Source: a bacterium (GTDB lineage Bacteria; UBA10199; 2-02-FULL-44-16; JAAZCA01). Taken from it: 64,000 nucleotides of DNA. Each line of letters starts with the position of its first letter. Within the stretch, counting starts at the first letter, position 1. A model generated the notes under the pieces. It had not been told where the DNA came from, did no database searches, and saw nothing but the letters and a program-made list of their open reading frames with translations. The stretch covers positions 124,001 to 188,000 of the forward strand of contig JAJZQH010000001.1 in NCBI GenBank assembly GCA_021810905.1, read 5' to 3'. Below, one piece after another: positions 45,964 through 54,625 of this stretch. The position numbers and the translations under genes were made by a program.

Positions 45964-46890
45964 ATGAAGAAGATTGCGATTATTACGGCAGTCGCAATGC
46001 TGGCATTAAGCGCGGCATCGTGCGGCGGCAGCAGTGACGGAGGTACAACAGGCGGCACGACGAGCGGCGGCGCAACGGGCAGCGGCACGCAGGCGACCAG
46101 CACGCAGGCCGCGACATTCAAGGTCGTGCAGCTCATGCAGAACACGATGTCAACAGCCATGTCAAACATGGGCAATGCCGGCGCTGCGCAGGTCGTCAAG
46201 AATCTCAAGGACCTGGGGATCTTCAAAGAGACTGGCACCGCCATCCTCACCTGCACGCCGACATTTGCTGGCACGTCCGAAACGGTGAGCTGCACCAGCG
46301 GCTGTGCCGCCACGAATGCCAACGGCTCGATGACCTTCACCTACAACGACATCACCCAGATAGCGGGAGGAACGGTAATCGCCGATATCGCCTATAACAA
46401 TTTCTCTTATGACTGCGTTGGTTCCCTCACCGGCAAGGCCCGCTACACCATGACCTTTGATATGGCCGCCATGCAATCTGGAGGGCAGAATGCCAACCAG
46501 AATTGCACGTATACTTCTCCAACCGGGACTAACGCTTGCCCGCCGGCGACCACCTCGGACAGCGACGTAGACAACACGCTCACGGCCTATGGTTGCGGAC
46601 TCACGGACACCGCCTGCTCGGCGAGTGGCGCGCTCCTGTCTGTTCAGGAAGAGGTCCTCGAAGACATGATCTATACGCGTTCGGATTGTACGCCGCAGAC
46701 TGCGACCGTGGGTGCCGGCTCAGTCCTGACCATGACCATATGCGGCGCCTACTTTGCAGATGCGAATTGCCGCAACGTGTACAACTCCTCGTTAAACTTC
46801 ACAGGGAGCTACAATGGCCAGCCGGTCAACGACGCGCCATTCAATATCTCCTGCGACAGCCCGACGGACCTGGCGAACTACCAGCCCTGA
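45964..46890 (+). CDS. Lipoprotein of unknown function
   Basis: 308 residues with a lipoprotein signal (lipobox SAASC, Cys20), then a Gly/Thr/Ser-rich linker (about 21-45). The globular part has about fourteen Cys, most in close pairs (LTCTPTF...VSCTSGC), suggesting disulfides outside the cytoplasm. The start at 45964 follows GGGGAG; 16 upstream in-frame codons are not credible. A terminator follows the stop. No family recognised. Confidence 0.75.
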   Translation: MKKIAIITAVAMLALSAASCGGSSDGGTTGGTTSGGATGSGTQATSTQAATFKVVQLMQNTMSTAMSNMGNAGAAQVVKNLKDLGIFKETGTAILTCTPTFAGTSETVSCTSGCAATNANGSMTFTYNDITQIAGGTVIADIAYNNFSYDCVGSLTGKARYTMTFDMAAMQSGGQNANQNCTYTSPTGTNACPPATTSDSDVDNTLTAYGCGLTDTACSASGALLSVQEEVLEDMIYTRSDCTPQTATVGAGSVLTMTICGAYFADANCRNVYNSSLNFTGSYNGQPVNDAPFNISCDSPTDLANYQP

Positions 46891-46912
46891 GTCGTCGGAA
46901 GGACGATATACG

Positions 46913-46946
46913 GACGCGCCCCTCTATCGGGGGGCGCGTTTTTTTA
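46913..46946 (+). terminator. Rho-independent terminator
   Basis: Stem ACGCGCCCC/GGGGCGCGT with seven T, 23 bp after the lipoprotein stop. Confidence 0.92.
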
Positions 46947-47030
46947 TAGACCTGTAGCGAACCCGCATGTCCTGGCCTGTTGCTTTCCCGCAAAATTCCA
47001 GCTATTTTAGGACAATTCCAAGGACAGTTC

Positions 47031-49220
47031 ATGGCCGGAGAATCGTCAAAAAAACAGCCGCAGGCAGTGGGCCAGTATTACATGCTGGAGAAGGTCGCCC
47101 AGGGCGGCATGGCCGAGATCTTCCGCGGGCTCGCCTACGACGTCCACGGCATCAGCCAGAAGACGGTCTGCATCAAGAAGATACTCTCCCACCTCTCGGC
47201 TGATCGCGATTTCATCGGCTCTATCATCGACGAGGCCAAGATCGCCGTAAAGCTCGTGCACGGAAATATCGCCCAGACATATGACCTGGGCAAGGTGGGC
47301 GACGACTATTACATGGTGATGGAGTTCGTGGACGGCGCCACCCTCTCCCAGATCAACAAGCGCTGTCTGGCTCAGGACAAGCGGATACCCGTCGAGTTCG
47401 TCGCATACTTTATATCGGAGGTGGCGAGCGGCCTCGACTACATGCACCGCCGCACAGACGAAACCGGCTCGCCGATCCACATCGTGCACCGCGACATATC
47501 TCCGCAGAACATCATGGTCTCCTACTCGGGGACAGTTAAGATCATCGACTTCGGCATCGCAAAGGCCGCGTTCAAGGCCGGGCATACCGACTCCGGCATG
47601 CTCAAGGGCAAGTTCGCCTACATGTCGCCCGAGCAGGCGTACGGCGACGCGCTCGACCATCGCTCCGACATCTTCTCGCTTGGGGTGATCCTGCACGAAC
47701 TGCTCACGGGAAAGCGCCTCTTCAAGGCGACCGACAGCCGCCAGACCATACGCAACGTGCGCAGGACGCATGTTGACCCTCCATCCCTCATAATACCCGA
47801 ACTGCCGGAGGAGCTGGACCGCATCACGCTCCGGGCGCTGGCAAAGGATCGCAGGCACCGCTATCCCTTTGCATCCGAGATGCGCGACGATCTGGTCAAG
47901 TTCCTCCATGCCAATTATCCCGACTTCAAGTCGTCCGATGCGGCCGCGTTCGTACAGGAACTCTTCAAGGATGAGATGTCGCGCAAACAGCCGGTAGAGG
48001 CCGATGCGAAGACGCCCGCCCTGATCATAGACCGCACGAATTCCGCGCTCGCGGACGAAAGCCAGTTCGAGGCCACGGGTGTTGCTCGCGCACCGGTGGA
48101 CATGGGCGAATTCATGATGGAGGAAGCGCCTGCACAGGAAAAGGAATCTCCCGAAGAAGTTTCCGAATCGACCTCTCGCAGGGAGCTGCCGCCTGTAGAG
48201 GAAGAGCCTTCGCATCCTGGACGAATCAAAAAAGGACTGCTTCAAACGATGCATCACCCCATGATGCGCAGGGCAGTATTTCGCGGCCTCATCGCCGCTG
48301 CAGCTGTCATGGCGCTCTCGCTTACATTCGCATACCTAAGACACCACAAGACCGAGGTGCTGCCCTCGGCAGGCAAATCCGCAGCGATGATCGTGACCTC
48401 GCCGTCAGATGCAGTGGTCTCGCTCGACGGCCGGCCCGTAGGTCAGGGTTCTCCCGTGACCATACGAGACATAACCCCTGACGAGGAACATACGATCTCC
48501 GTGACGAAGAACGGTTTTCTCACCCACGAAAGTCGCGTCACTCTGAAGCGCGGCGAGTTTGCGAGCTTCAATGTAGAGCTTACGCCAGCAGGCCCCGCAA
48601 CAGCCACTATTGAGGTCATCACTTCCCCTCCCGGCGCCACGGTATTCATCGACGACAGGGAGACGAAATACCGCACCCCGGCGACCATCGCAGATTTCGA
48701 CGCAAAACAGGCGCACACGATCGGCCTCTATCTTCAGGGCTATAAATACTGGAGCAAACCCGTGGAACTCAAAGGCGGCGAATCCAAATCCTTCGACGTG
48801 TCGCTTGCAAGGGATCTCGGCGCCGTATTCATTGATTCCGATCCGCCGCAATCGCTTGTCATGATCGACGGCGTGCCGGTCGGGCAGACGCCGATCGAGC
48901 GAAGCGATCTGGAGCCGAATCGCGTCTATAAAATAGAGGTCTGGCGCGAGGGTTATGAACCTATGTCGCGTGAGGTCAAAGGAGAGGCCGGAAGACGTCT
49001 GGAACTGCGGCTGACGCTCAAGCCAATGCCGCGCGAAGAAAAAGAGCCTGCGCCGTCCCCTATGCAAGTAGCTCCCGAGGCACAGCCGCCTGCGGGAGAA
49101 TCCAAGGCGCCGCCCGAAGACAAGGCGCCTGAGGCGCCGCTGCTTGGACCGGCCGGCATCGAGAAAAACACGGTACCTCCTGCCAAGGCCACGGAATCGC
49201 CGGACAAGGCAGTACAATGA
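47031..49220 (+). CDS. Transmembrane Ser/Thr protein kinase with three PEGA domains
   Basis: 729 residues. The PknB-type kinase domain (about 16-300) has glycine loop VAQGGMAEIF, Lys49 in VCIKK, HRDISPQN (153-160), DFG (173-175) and MSPEQA. A juxtamembrane acidic linker leads to one membrane helix (about 415-437). Outside the cytoplasm lie three PEGA repeats (about 450-520, 524-592, 597-668), each with SP-x-A-x-V-x-DG or a variant. The C-terminal end is Pro/Glu-rich. The design matches myxobacterial signalling kinases that sense envelope cues. ATG at 47031 is preferred to an in-frame start 17 codons upstream. The next gene has a phosphothreonine-reading FHA domain. Confidence 0.93.
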   Translation: MAGESSKKQPQAVGQYYMLEKVAQGGMAEIFRGLAYDVHGISQKTVCIKKILSHLSADRDFIGSIIDEAKIAVKLVHGNIAQTYDLGKVGDDYYMVMEFVDGATLSQINKRCLAQDKRIPVEFVAYFISEVASGLDYMHRRTDETGSPIHIVHRDISPQNIMVSYSGTVKIIDFGIAKAAFKAGHTDSGMLKGKFAYMSPEQAYGDALDHRSDIFSLGVILHELLTGKRLFKATDSRQTIRNVRRTHVDPPSLIIPELPEELDRITLRALAKDRRHRYPFASEMRDDLVKFLHANYPDFKSSDAAAFVQELFKDEMSRKQPVEADAKTPALIIDRTNSALADESQFEATGVARAPVDMGEFMMEEAPAQEKESPEEVSESTSRRELPPVEEEPSHPGRIKKGLLQTMHHPMMRRAVFRGLIAAAAVMALSLTFAYLRHHKTEVLPSAGKSAAMIVTSPSDAVVSLDGRPVGQGSPVTIRDITPDEEHTISVTKNGFLTHESRVTLKRGEFASFNVELTPAGPATATIEVITSPPGATVFIDDRETKYRTPATIADFDAKQAHTIGLYLQGYKYWSKPVELKGGESKSFDVSLARDLGAVFIDSDPPQSLVMIDGVPVGQTPIERSDLEPNRVYKIEVWREGYEPMSREVKGEAGRRLELRLTLKPMPREEKEPAPSPMQVAPEAQPPAGESKAPPEDKAPEAPLLGPAGIEKNTVPPAKATESPDKAVQ

Positions 49221-49232
49221 TCTCTGCGTAAA

Positions 49233-49260
49233 CTTCACGCAGTGTAAAGTCTGGCATAAT
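49233..49260 (+). promoter_or_regulatory. Extended -10 promoter upstream of the cyclase gene
   Basis: CTTCAC (49233-49238), 16-bp spacer, TGGCATAAT with -10 CATAAT at 49255-49260. It would give the cyclase gene its own transcript besides read-through from the kinase gene. Confidence 0.45.
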
Positions 49261-49326
49261 TGCGTGGTTGAAATCCCGGGCAATATCGGTCAAAATTAAT
49301 AACGAGCGAGAGAGGATTAATTACAT

Positions 49327-50244
49327 ATGTCCGACAAAGAAAAAGAGCCGAATGCGAGAGAGGACGTCTCCGAGAGGACAGTAGTCTCCTCGATAAAAAA
49401 AGTTCAAAAGCCTGAGGAGGAAAAAGCGTATATCCTCTTCATCTCCGGCCCACTCATGGGAAAGATGTATTTTCTCAAGGACCAGGTCACCGTTATCGGT
49501 CGAGCGGAGGACTGCAACATAGCCATAACAGATCCTCGGGTATCCCGCCGCCATCTCCAGATCAGCCTCATAGAGGGCAAGGCGGTTATCGAGGACCTCG
49601 GTTCCACCAACGGAACGTTCTTGAACGGCGAGCGCCTTGAGCGCACGGCTGTCCTCAAAAACTCGGATCTTATCCATATTTCCAGCGACACCCTCTTCAA
49701 CTTTGCGACCGGCTCGGAGGCCGAACGCCTTTTCCATGAGGCGATGCACCAGATGGCCAATTACGATGCGGTCACAGGCATCAACAACAAGCACGTCTTT
49801 TCCAGGAGATTCAAGGAGGAGTTCAGCTACGCAAAGCGCAGCGGAAGTCCCCTCTCCCTGCTGATGATCGACATCGACTTCTTCAAGAAGGTAAACGACA
49901 CCTACGGCCATATGGCTGGAGATTACGTACTTCAGGGAGTGGCCAAGCGCATGGGCAAGGCGCTGCGCGACGAGGACATACTGGCCCGTTACGGTGGAGA
50001 AGAATTTGTCGTGATCCTGCGAAACACGGACGGCCCCGGGGCGATCCAGCTGGCGGAACGAATCCGCAGCATCGTCGCCGCAGAGCCATTTATATTCGAA
50101 CAGAACAGAATCCCTGTAACGGTCAGCGTAGGGGTTGCCAGTCTCCCGAATGATAATGCCGCCACCGCTGAAGAGCTCATCGCCATCTCCGACGCGTGTC
50201 TCTACAGGTCCAAGGAAGAAGGACGCAACAAGGTCACTGCGTAA
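49327..50244 (+). CDS. FHA-GGDEF diguanylate cyclase
   Basis: 305 residues. An N-terminal FHA domain (about 36-125) has VIGRAEDCNIAI, RVSRRHLQI and LGSTNGTFLNG, all residues for phosphothreonine binding. The cyclase domain (about 140-305) follows, with DIDFFKKVNDTYGH and the active-site GGEEF at about 223-227. An RxxD product-inhibition site (RDED) lies five residues before it. It makes cyclic di-GMP, so it is predicted active and feedback-inhibited. It lies 107 bp after the PEGA kinase, suggesting phosphorylation-dependent recruitment. Confidence 0.94.
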   Translation: MSDKEKEPNAREDVSERTVVSSIKKVQKPEEEKAYILFISGPLMGKMYFLKDQVTVIGRAEDCNIAITDPRVSRRHLQISLIEGKAVIEDLGSTNGTFLNGERLERTAVLKNSDLIHISSDTLFNFATGSEAERLFHEAMHQMANYDAVTGINNKHVFSRRFKEEFSYAKRSGSPLSLLMIDIDFFKKVNDTYGHMAGDYVLQGVAKRMGKALRDEDILARYGGEEFVVILRNTDGPGAIQLAERIRSIVAAEPFIFEQNRIPVTVSVGVASLPNDNAATAEELIAISDACLYRSKEEGRNKVTA

Positions 50245-50248
50245 ACAC

Positions 50249-50350
50249 CTGCAAGCAAAGCAAGCAAGGCGAGAAACGCAAGCAACGTGTGAATAACAAG
50301 TTGATTCCTTAAGACTGGCCATCAAGTTTGCTTGCGTTGCATTGTGACGA
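50249..50350. repeat. 9-bp-unit composite repeat, second copy
   Basis: Units GCAAGCAAA, GCAAGCAAG, GCGAGAAAC, GCAAGCAAC, then a GATTCCTTAAGACTGG segment and an inverse GTTTGCTTGCGTTGC. Both the unit array and the CTTAAG segment match the copy at 16189-16350. Confidence 0.7.
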
Positions 50351-50371
50351 TTGACATTTCCCCTGTAAAAT
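50342..50371 (+). promoter_or_regulatory. Probable promoter of the folD-gcv operon
   Basis: TTGTGA (50342-50347), 18-bp spacer, TAAAAT (50366-50371), 37 bp before folD. No glycine riboswitch is visible here or before gcvT. Confidence 0.45.
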
Positions 50372-50408
50372 CATACCTCGTAGCCCCTTTCGAATCGAGG
50401 TCATATCC

Positions 50409-51263
50409 ATGCCGGCAGCCCTGATCGACGGAAAATCGCTTGCCGCGGGCATACGCGACGAACTCGCAGCCGAGGTTTCAGAACTGGCCGCGCGCGGCGT
50501 ACGCCCAGGGCTCGCGGTTGTCCTCGTCGGCCAGAACGCGGCCTCTCAGGTTTACGTACGCAACAAACGCTCGGCCTGCGAAAAGACTGGCATCGCCAGC
50601 TTTGCCCACGATCTCCCTGAATCCGCCTCTGAAGAAGAACTCCTCTCGTTGATTAAGCTCCTCAACGAAGACCCGGCGGTTCACGGCATCCTCGTCCAGC
50701 TGCCCCTGCCTCGACAGATTGATGAAAAGCGCGTGATCCGCTCCATTCTTCCTGAAAAGGACGTTGATGGCTTTCATCCGGTAAACGTGGGACTGCTTTC
50801 AATCGGTGATTCCTGCCTAGCGCCGTGCACGGCAGCAGGAGTCGTCGCACTCATCGATTCGACTGGCATCGAAATAGCTGGCGCGCGTGCCGCAATCGTG
50901 GGCCGCAGCAATATCGTGGGCAAGCCAGCCGCGATGATGCTGCTAGCGCGCAACGCAACCGTCACAATCTGTCACTCGAAGACGAGAGAGATCGCAGAGG
51001 AGATCGGAAGATCAGATATCGTCGTCGCCGCTGTCGGCAAGCCGTCGTTCATCAAGGGCGAGTGGATAAAACGCGGAGCCGTTGTGATCGACGTCGGCAT
51101 CAACCGCATGCCGGACAGGAAACTCGCAGGGGACGTGGAGTTCCACGAGGCCTCAAAGCGCGCTGCGGCGATAACGCCGGTACCCGGAGGCGTTGGGCCG
51201 ATGACAATCGCGATGCTTCTGAAGAACACGGTGGAAGCCGCAAGACTTAAAATCGTACGTTAG
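50409..51263 (+). CDS. folD: Methylene-THF dehydrogenase / methenyl-THF cyclohydrolase
   Basis: Interconverts 5,10-methylene-THF, methenyl-THF and 10-formyl-THF. The 284 residues show [14 protein letters not shown] with catalytic Lys, [10 protein letters not shown], the NADP-site [15 protein letters not shown] and [10 protein letters not shown]. It stands just before the glycine cleavage genes, whose T protein produces methylene-THF, and its product feeds purN. The stop TAG is the first part of an octamer array. Confidence 0.96.
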   Translation: MPAALIDGKSLAAGIRDELAAEVSELAARGVRPGLAVVLVGQNAASQVYVRNKRSACEKTGIASFAHDLPESASEEELLSLIKLLNEDPAVHGILVQLPLPRQIDEKRVIRSILPEKDVDGFHPVNVGLLSIGDSCLAPCTAAGVVALIDSTGIEIAGARAAIVGRSNIVGKPAAMMLLARNATVTICHSKTREIAEEIGRSDIVVAAVGKPSFIKGEWIKRGAVVIDVGINRMPDRKLAGDVEFHEASKRAAAITPVPGGVGPMTIAMLLKNTVEAARLKIVR

Positions 51264-51408
51264 TACGTTGGTACGTTAGTACGTTAGTACAAAAAATGTT
51301 ATAGAACGAGGTTACAATTTAAGTACCAAAGTACCAAAGTACCAAAGTACCAAAGTACCAAAGTACCAAAGTACCAAAGTACCAAAGTACCAAAGTACCA
51401 AAGTACCA
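51255..51408. repeat. Octamer array, GTACGTTA / AAGTACCA
   Basis: Left units GTACGTTA, GTACGTTG, GTACGTTA, GTACGTTA, then a short AT-rich gap and about ten near-identical AAGTACCA units (51320-51408). It covers the folD stop and reaches the gcvT ribosome site. The period is 8 bp, unlike the 7 bp elsewhere. Confidence 0.9.
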
Positions 51409-51423
51409 ACGGGAGACAATATC

Positions 51424-52518
51424 ATGCCAAGAAAGACTCCGCTCTACGACGAACATGTAAGGCTCGGCGCACGCATCGTGGATTTCGCCGGGTGGGAGAT
51501 GCCGGTGCAATACACGGGCGTCATCGACGAGCACCGCGCCGTGCGCGCGGCAGCGGGACTCTTTGACGTATCGCACATGGGACAGCTGGAAATCACGGGG
51601 CCCGGCGCCACTGAAGCTGTGCAGTATCTCACCACGAACGACGTTCGAAAGATGACCGACGGCCGCGCCCAATACTCCATCCTGTGCAATGAGCGCGGCA
51701 CCGTGGTCGACGACATCATCGTGTACCGATTCTCACCAACCCGCTACATGCTCGTCGTGAACGCATCCAACGCTGCAAAGGATTTTGCGTGGTGCAGGTC
51801 TCATCTGAAGGGTAACGCCGCGATACGCGACAAAAGCGACGAATACGCCCTCATCGCATTTCAGGGTCCGCTGGCGGCTAAGATCCTCTCGAACTTCACC
51901 GACTACGACCTTCCCTCCATGATTTCCTATCATTTCGGCGAAGGCAAGGTGGCGGGAAAGAGCGCCATCATTGCGCGCACGGGCTATACTGGCGAAGACG
52001 GCTTCGAGATCTTCACGGCCCCGGCCGACGCAGTCCACGTCTGGCAGGCGCTCCTGGAAAAGGGAAAAGGCATGGGCGTTGCCCCCGCAGGACTCGGCGC
52101 TCGCGACACGCTTCGCATGGAGATGAAATACAGCCTGTACGGCCACGAAATCACCGAGGAGACGAATCCTCTCGAATCCGGTCTCGGCTGGGTCGTAAAG
52201 CTCGACACGCCTGACGACTTTATCGGCAAGGCTGCTCTTGTGGACGTGAAGAAAAAGGGACTCTCGCGAGCTCTCGTCGGTTTCAAGATGCAGGATTCGG
52301 GAATACCGAGGCAGGGCTATCCTATCATCGTTGCGGGAAAGCAGGCAGGCATCGTCACGAGCGGCACCATGTCGCCTTCACTTGAATACGCCATCGGCAT
52401 CGGCTTCGTGCCTCGCGAGAGCTCGGCACTCGGCACGGAAATATCTGTTGACATACGGGGGCGGGCAAGGAAAGCAACTATCGTCGAAACGCCGTTTTAC
52501 AGAAAAAAAACAGTTTAA
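51424..52518 (+). CDS. gcvT: Glycine cleavage system T protein (aminomethyltransferase)
   Basis: Transfers the methylene group from aminomethyl-lipoyl-GcvH to THF, releasing ammonia. The 364 residues show FAGWEMPVQYTGVIDEHRAVR, GLFDVSHMGQ, TGYTGEDGFEIF and the C-terminal EYAIGIGFVPRE. GGGAG precedes the ATG directly after the octamer array. Length is normal. Confidence 0.97.
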   Translation: MPRKTPLYDEHVRLGARIVDFAGWEMPVQYTGVIDEHRAVRAAAGLFDVSHMGQLEITGPGATEAVQYLTTNDVRKMTDGRAQYSILCNERGTVVDDIIVYRFSPTRYMLVVNASNAAKDFAWCRSHLKGNAAIRDKSDEYALIAFQGPLAAKILSNFTDYDLPSMISYHFGEGKVAGKSAIIARTGYTGEDGFEIFTAPADAVHVWQALLEKGKGMGVAPAGLGARDTLRMEMKYSLYGHEITEETNPLESGLGWVVKLDTPDDFIGKAALVDVKKKGLSRALVGFKMQDSGIPRQGYPIIVAGKQAGIVTSGTMSPSLEYAIGIGFVPRESSALGTEISVDIRGRARKATIVETPFYRKKTV

Positions 52519-52543
52519 ATATTACACTTATGGGGAGTGAACT

Positions 52544-52933
52544 ATGAACGCACCGGACGATCTCAGGTACACCAAGGAACACGAGTGGGTAAAGGTCGAA
52601 GGAAACGTGGCCACGATTGGCATCACCGATCACGCGCAGTCCCAGCTGGGAGACATCGTATATGTTGAATTTCCCGGCCAGGGTGAAACGGTTACCAAGA
52701 GCGATTCCTTCGGAGTCGTCGAATCTGTCAAAGCGGTCTCGGACTGCTACGCTCCGGTATCCGGAAAAGTCGTAGAGGTTAACGACTCTCTCACCGATTC
52801 ACCCGAGACCCTCAACGAAGACTGCTACGGCGAAGGATGGCTCTTGCGAGTGGAGATGAGCGATCCCGCGGAAATAGAAGACCTCATGGATCAGAAGCAA
52901 TATATCGCTTTTGTCGCCGAAGAGACCGCCTGA
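52544..52933 (+). CDS. gcvH: Glycine cleavage system H protein
   Basis: Lipoylated shuttle between P, T and L proteins. The 129 residues have lipoyl Lys63 in ESVKAVSDCYAPVSG and the opening RYTKEHEWVKVEG. A stop and then a heptamer array separate it from gcvPA. Confidence 0.97.
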   Translation: MNAPDDLRYTKEHEWVKVEGNVATIGITDHAQSQLGDIVYVEFPGQGETVTKSDSFGVVESVKAVSDCYAPVSGKVVEVNDSLTDSPETLNEDCYGEGWLLRVEMSDPAEIEDLMDQKQYIAFVAEETA

Positions 52934-52936
52934 GCA

Positions 52937-53046
52937 CAAAAATCGAAACTCAAAAAGCGAAATCCTAAACAAATCCTAAACTCTAAATTTCAATGTTCCA
53001 AACAAAAGAGGATTGAGAAGTGATTTCAAATTTAGGATTTTGAACC
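52937..53046. repeat. Heptamer array, AAATCCT family
   Basis: Units AAAATCG, AAACTCA, AAAAGCG, AAATCCT, AAACTCT, AAATTTC with one 11-bp irregularity. The inverse follows: TTTCAAA, TTTAGGA, TTTTGAA. It begins 4 bp after the gcvH stop. Confidence 0.75.
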
Positions 53047-53076
53047 TCTACGTTCTATCAAAAGCAGGAGTATGCA

Positions 53077-54423
53077 ATGCGCTACCTTCCACACACAAAC
53101 GAAGAAATCCGAAAAATGCTGGCCGTAATCGGAGCGAAGGACGTAGGCGATCTATTCTCGTCGATTCCCAAAGATCATCGCTGCAACCCGGAACTGAATA
53201 TTCCCGGCGGCATATCCGAGCAGGAACTCTGGGCGCAGATGAACTCCATCGCGATGAAAAACCGAACGCTCTCATGCAGCGCATCCTTCATCGGCGCGGG
53301 GGCATACCGCCACTATATCCCGGCTGCGGTATCGGAGCTCGCATCGCGCTCGGAATTTACGACCCCCTACACTCCATATCAGCCTGAAATCAGCCAGGGA
53401 ACATTGCAGGCGATGTTCGAATATCAGTCTCAGATCTGCAGGCTCTTTGACATGGACGTCTCCAACGCCTCGCATTACAGCGGCGCCACAGCCCTGGCTG
53501 ACGCCGCGCTGATGGCACGCAGGATAAGCAAGGGCCGAAAAGCCATCATCGTGCCTGATAGCGTGCATCCGGAATACCGCCGCGTGCTCGAATCAGTTCT
53601 GTGCGACGGCGATTCAATTCGGCTCATCCCCTCTTCCTGCGGCCGCGTGGATCGCGCAAAATTTGCGGCCGCGCTGGATGGAGACGTGGCCGCGGCCGTC
53701 GTACAGTTTCCGAACTTCTTTGGCATCGTAGAGGATTTCCGCGACATCGCCGATTCGCTGCACAAGGCGGGCGCCCTGCTCATCGCAGCGACACCGGAGC
53801 CGATAGCGTTTGGAATTCTTACCCCGCCCGGCTCCTGGGGCGCCGACATCGCGGCCGGCGAGGGGCTGTCGCTCGGTCTTCCGGTCAGCTTCGGCGGACC
53901 GACGCTGGGAATCTTTACGACGCGCGATCAGTTCACGCGGCAGATGCCGGGTCGAATCTGCGGAAAGACTATAGATGCGGAAGGCAGAGAAGGCTACGTG
54001 CTCACGCTCTCTACTCGCGAGCAGCATATCCGTCGCGAAAAGGCCACGTCCAATATCTGCTCGAATCAGACGCTCTGCGCCACTACCGCTGCAATCTACC
54101 TCTCCATGCTCGGCAAGGAAGGTATCCGGGAACTGGCCAACATCAACGCGGCAAAGGCCGATTACCTGAAAAAGACGCTCTCTGCGATCAAGGGCGTATC
54201 CATTCCGTTTGAAGCGCGTACGTTCAACGAGTTCGTTTTCGAGACGGCAAAACCTGCTGCGGAACTCCTCGCAAAACTGGATGCGCAGGGCATCATCGGC
54301 GGCGTGGACCTCGGCCGCTTTTATCCGGACACAGACCAGATGATCCTCGTCTGCGTCACTGAGATGAACACGCGCGAAGAAATGGATAGATATGCACAGG
54401 TGCTGGCTCAAGTGGTACGATAG
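53077..54423 (+). CDS. gcvPA: Glycine dehydrogenase (decarboxylating) subunit 1
   Basis: N-terminal half of the two-subunit P protein, which decarboxylates glycine with PLP. The 448 residues show RYLPHTNEEIRKMLAVIG, FIGAGAYRHYIPAAVSEL, TPYTPYQPEISQGTLQ and FGGPTLGIF. The final codons run into an octamer array, which supplies the TAG stop. Confidence 0.97.
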   Translation: MRYLPHTNEEIRKMLAVIGAKDVGDLFSSIPKDHRCNPELNIPGGISEQELWAQMNSIAMKNRTLSCSASFIGAGAYRHYIPAAVSELASRSEFTTPYTPYQPEISQGTLQAMFEYQSQICRLFDMDVSNASHYSGATALADAALMARRISKGRKAIIVPDSVHPEYRRVLESVLCDGDSIRLIPSSCGRVDRAKFAAALDGDVAAAVVQFPNFFGIVEDFRDIADSLHKAGALLIAATPEPIAFGILTPPGSWGADIAAGEGLSLGLPVSFGGPTLGIFTTRDQFTRQMPGRICGKTIDAEGREGYVLTLSTREQHIRREKATSNICSNQTLCATTAAIYLSMLGKEGIRELANINAAKADYLKKTLSAIKGVSIPFEARTFNEFVFETAKPAAELLAKLDAQGIIGGVDLGRFYPDTDQMILVCVTEMNTREEMDRYAQVLAQVVR

Positions 54424-54625
54424 TACGTTGGTACGTTAGTACGATTGAAAAAACGTACGATAGTACGATGGTACGTTGGTACGTTAGTATGATAGTACAA
54501 AACCATAGGACTCTGGAGGATGAGTGAATGGAAAGGCGAAATAGCAAATCGTTGTCAGATACCAACCAACGAACCAACGAACCAACGTACCAACGTACGG
54601 ATTCATCGTACCAACGTACCGCTTG
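54418..54625. repeat. Octamer palindromic array spanning the gcvPA stop and the gcvPB start
   Basis: Left part: TACGATAG, TACGTTGG, TACGTTAG and variants (54418-54500). Right part: ACCAACGA, ACCAACGA, ACCAACGT, ACCAACGT, then ACCAACGT (54560-54620). The inverse arms enclose the GGAGG site (54515-54519) and ATG (54528) of gcvPB. The right part lies inside the gcvPB reading frame. Confidence 0.88.

Noticed and set aside
47046-48257. Minus-strand open frame of 403 codons opposite the PEGA kinase
   Set aside because: The kinase on the other strand has all catalytic motifs; the antisense frame has none and arises from codon bias. The same applies to long antisense frames at 43567-44457, 48405-49283, 49321-50325 and 53614-54411.
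51320-51408. Regular AAGTACCA repeats considered as a CRISPR array
   Set aside because: Units are 8 bp in direct tandem without spacers, and no cas genes are present.
51264-51423. Glycine riboswitch before gcvT
   Set aside because: The gap contains only octamer repeats; no aptamer core is visible here or before folD.
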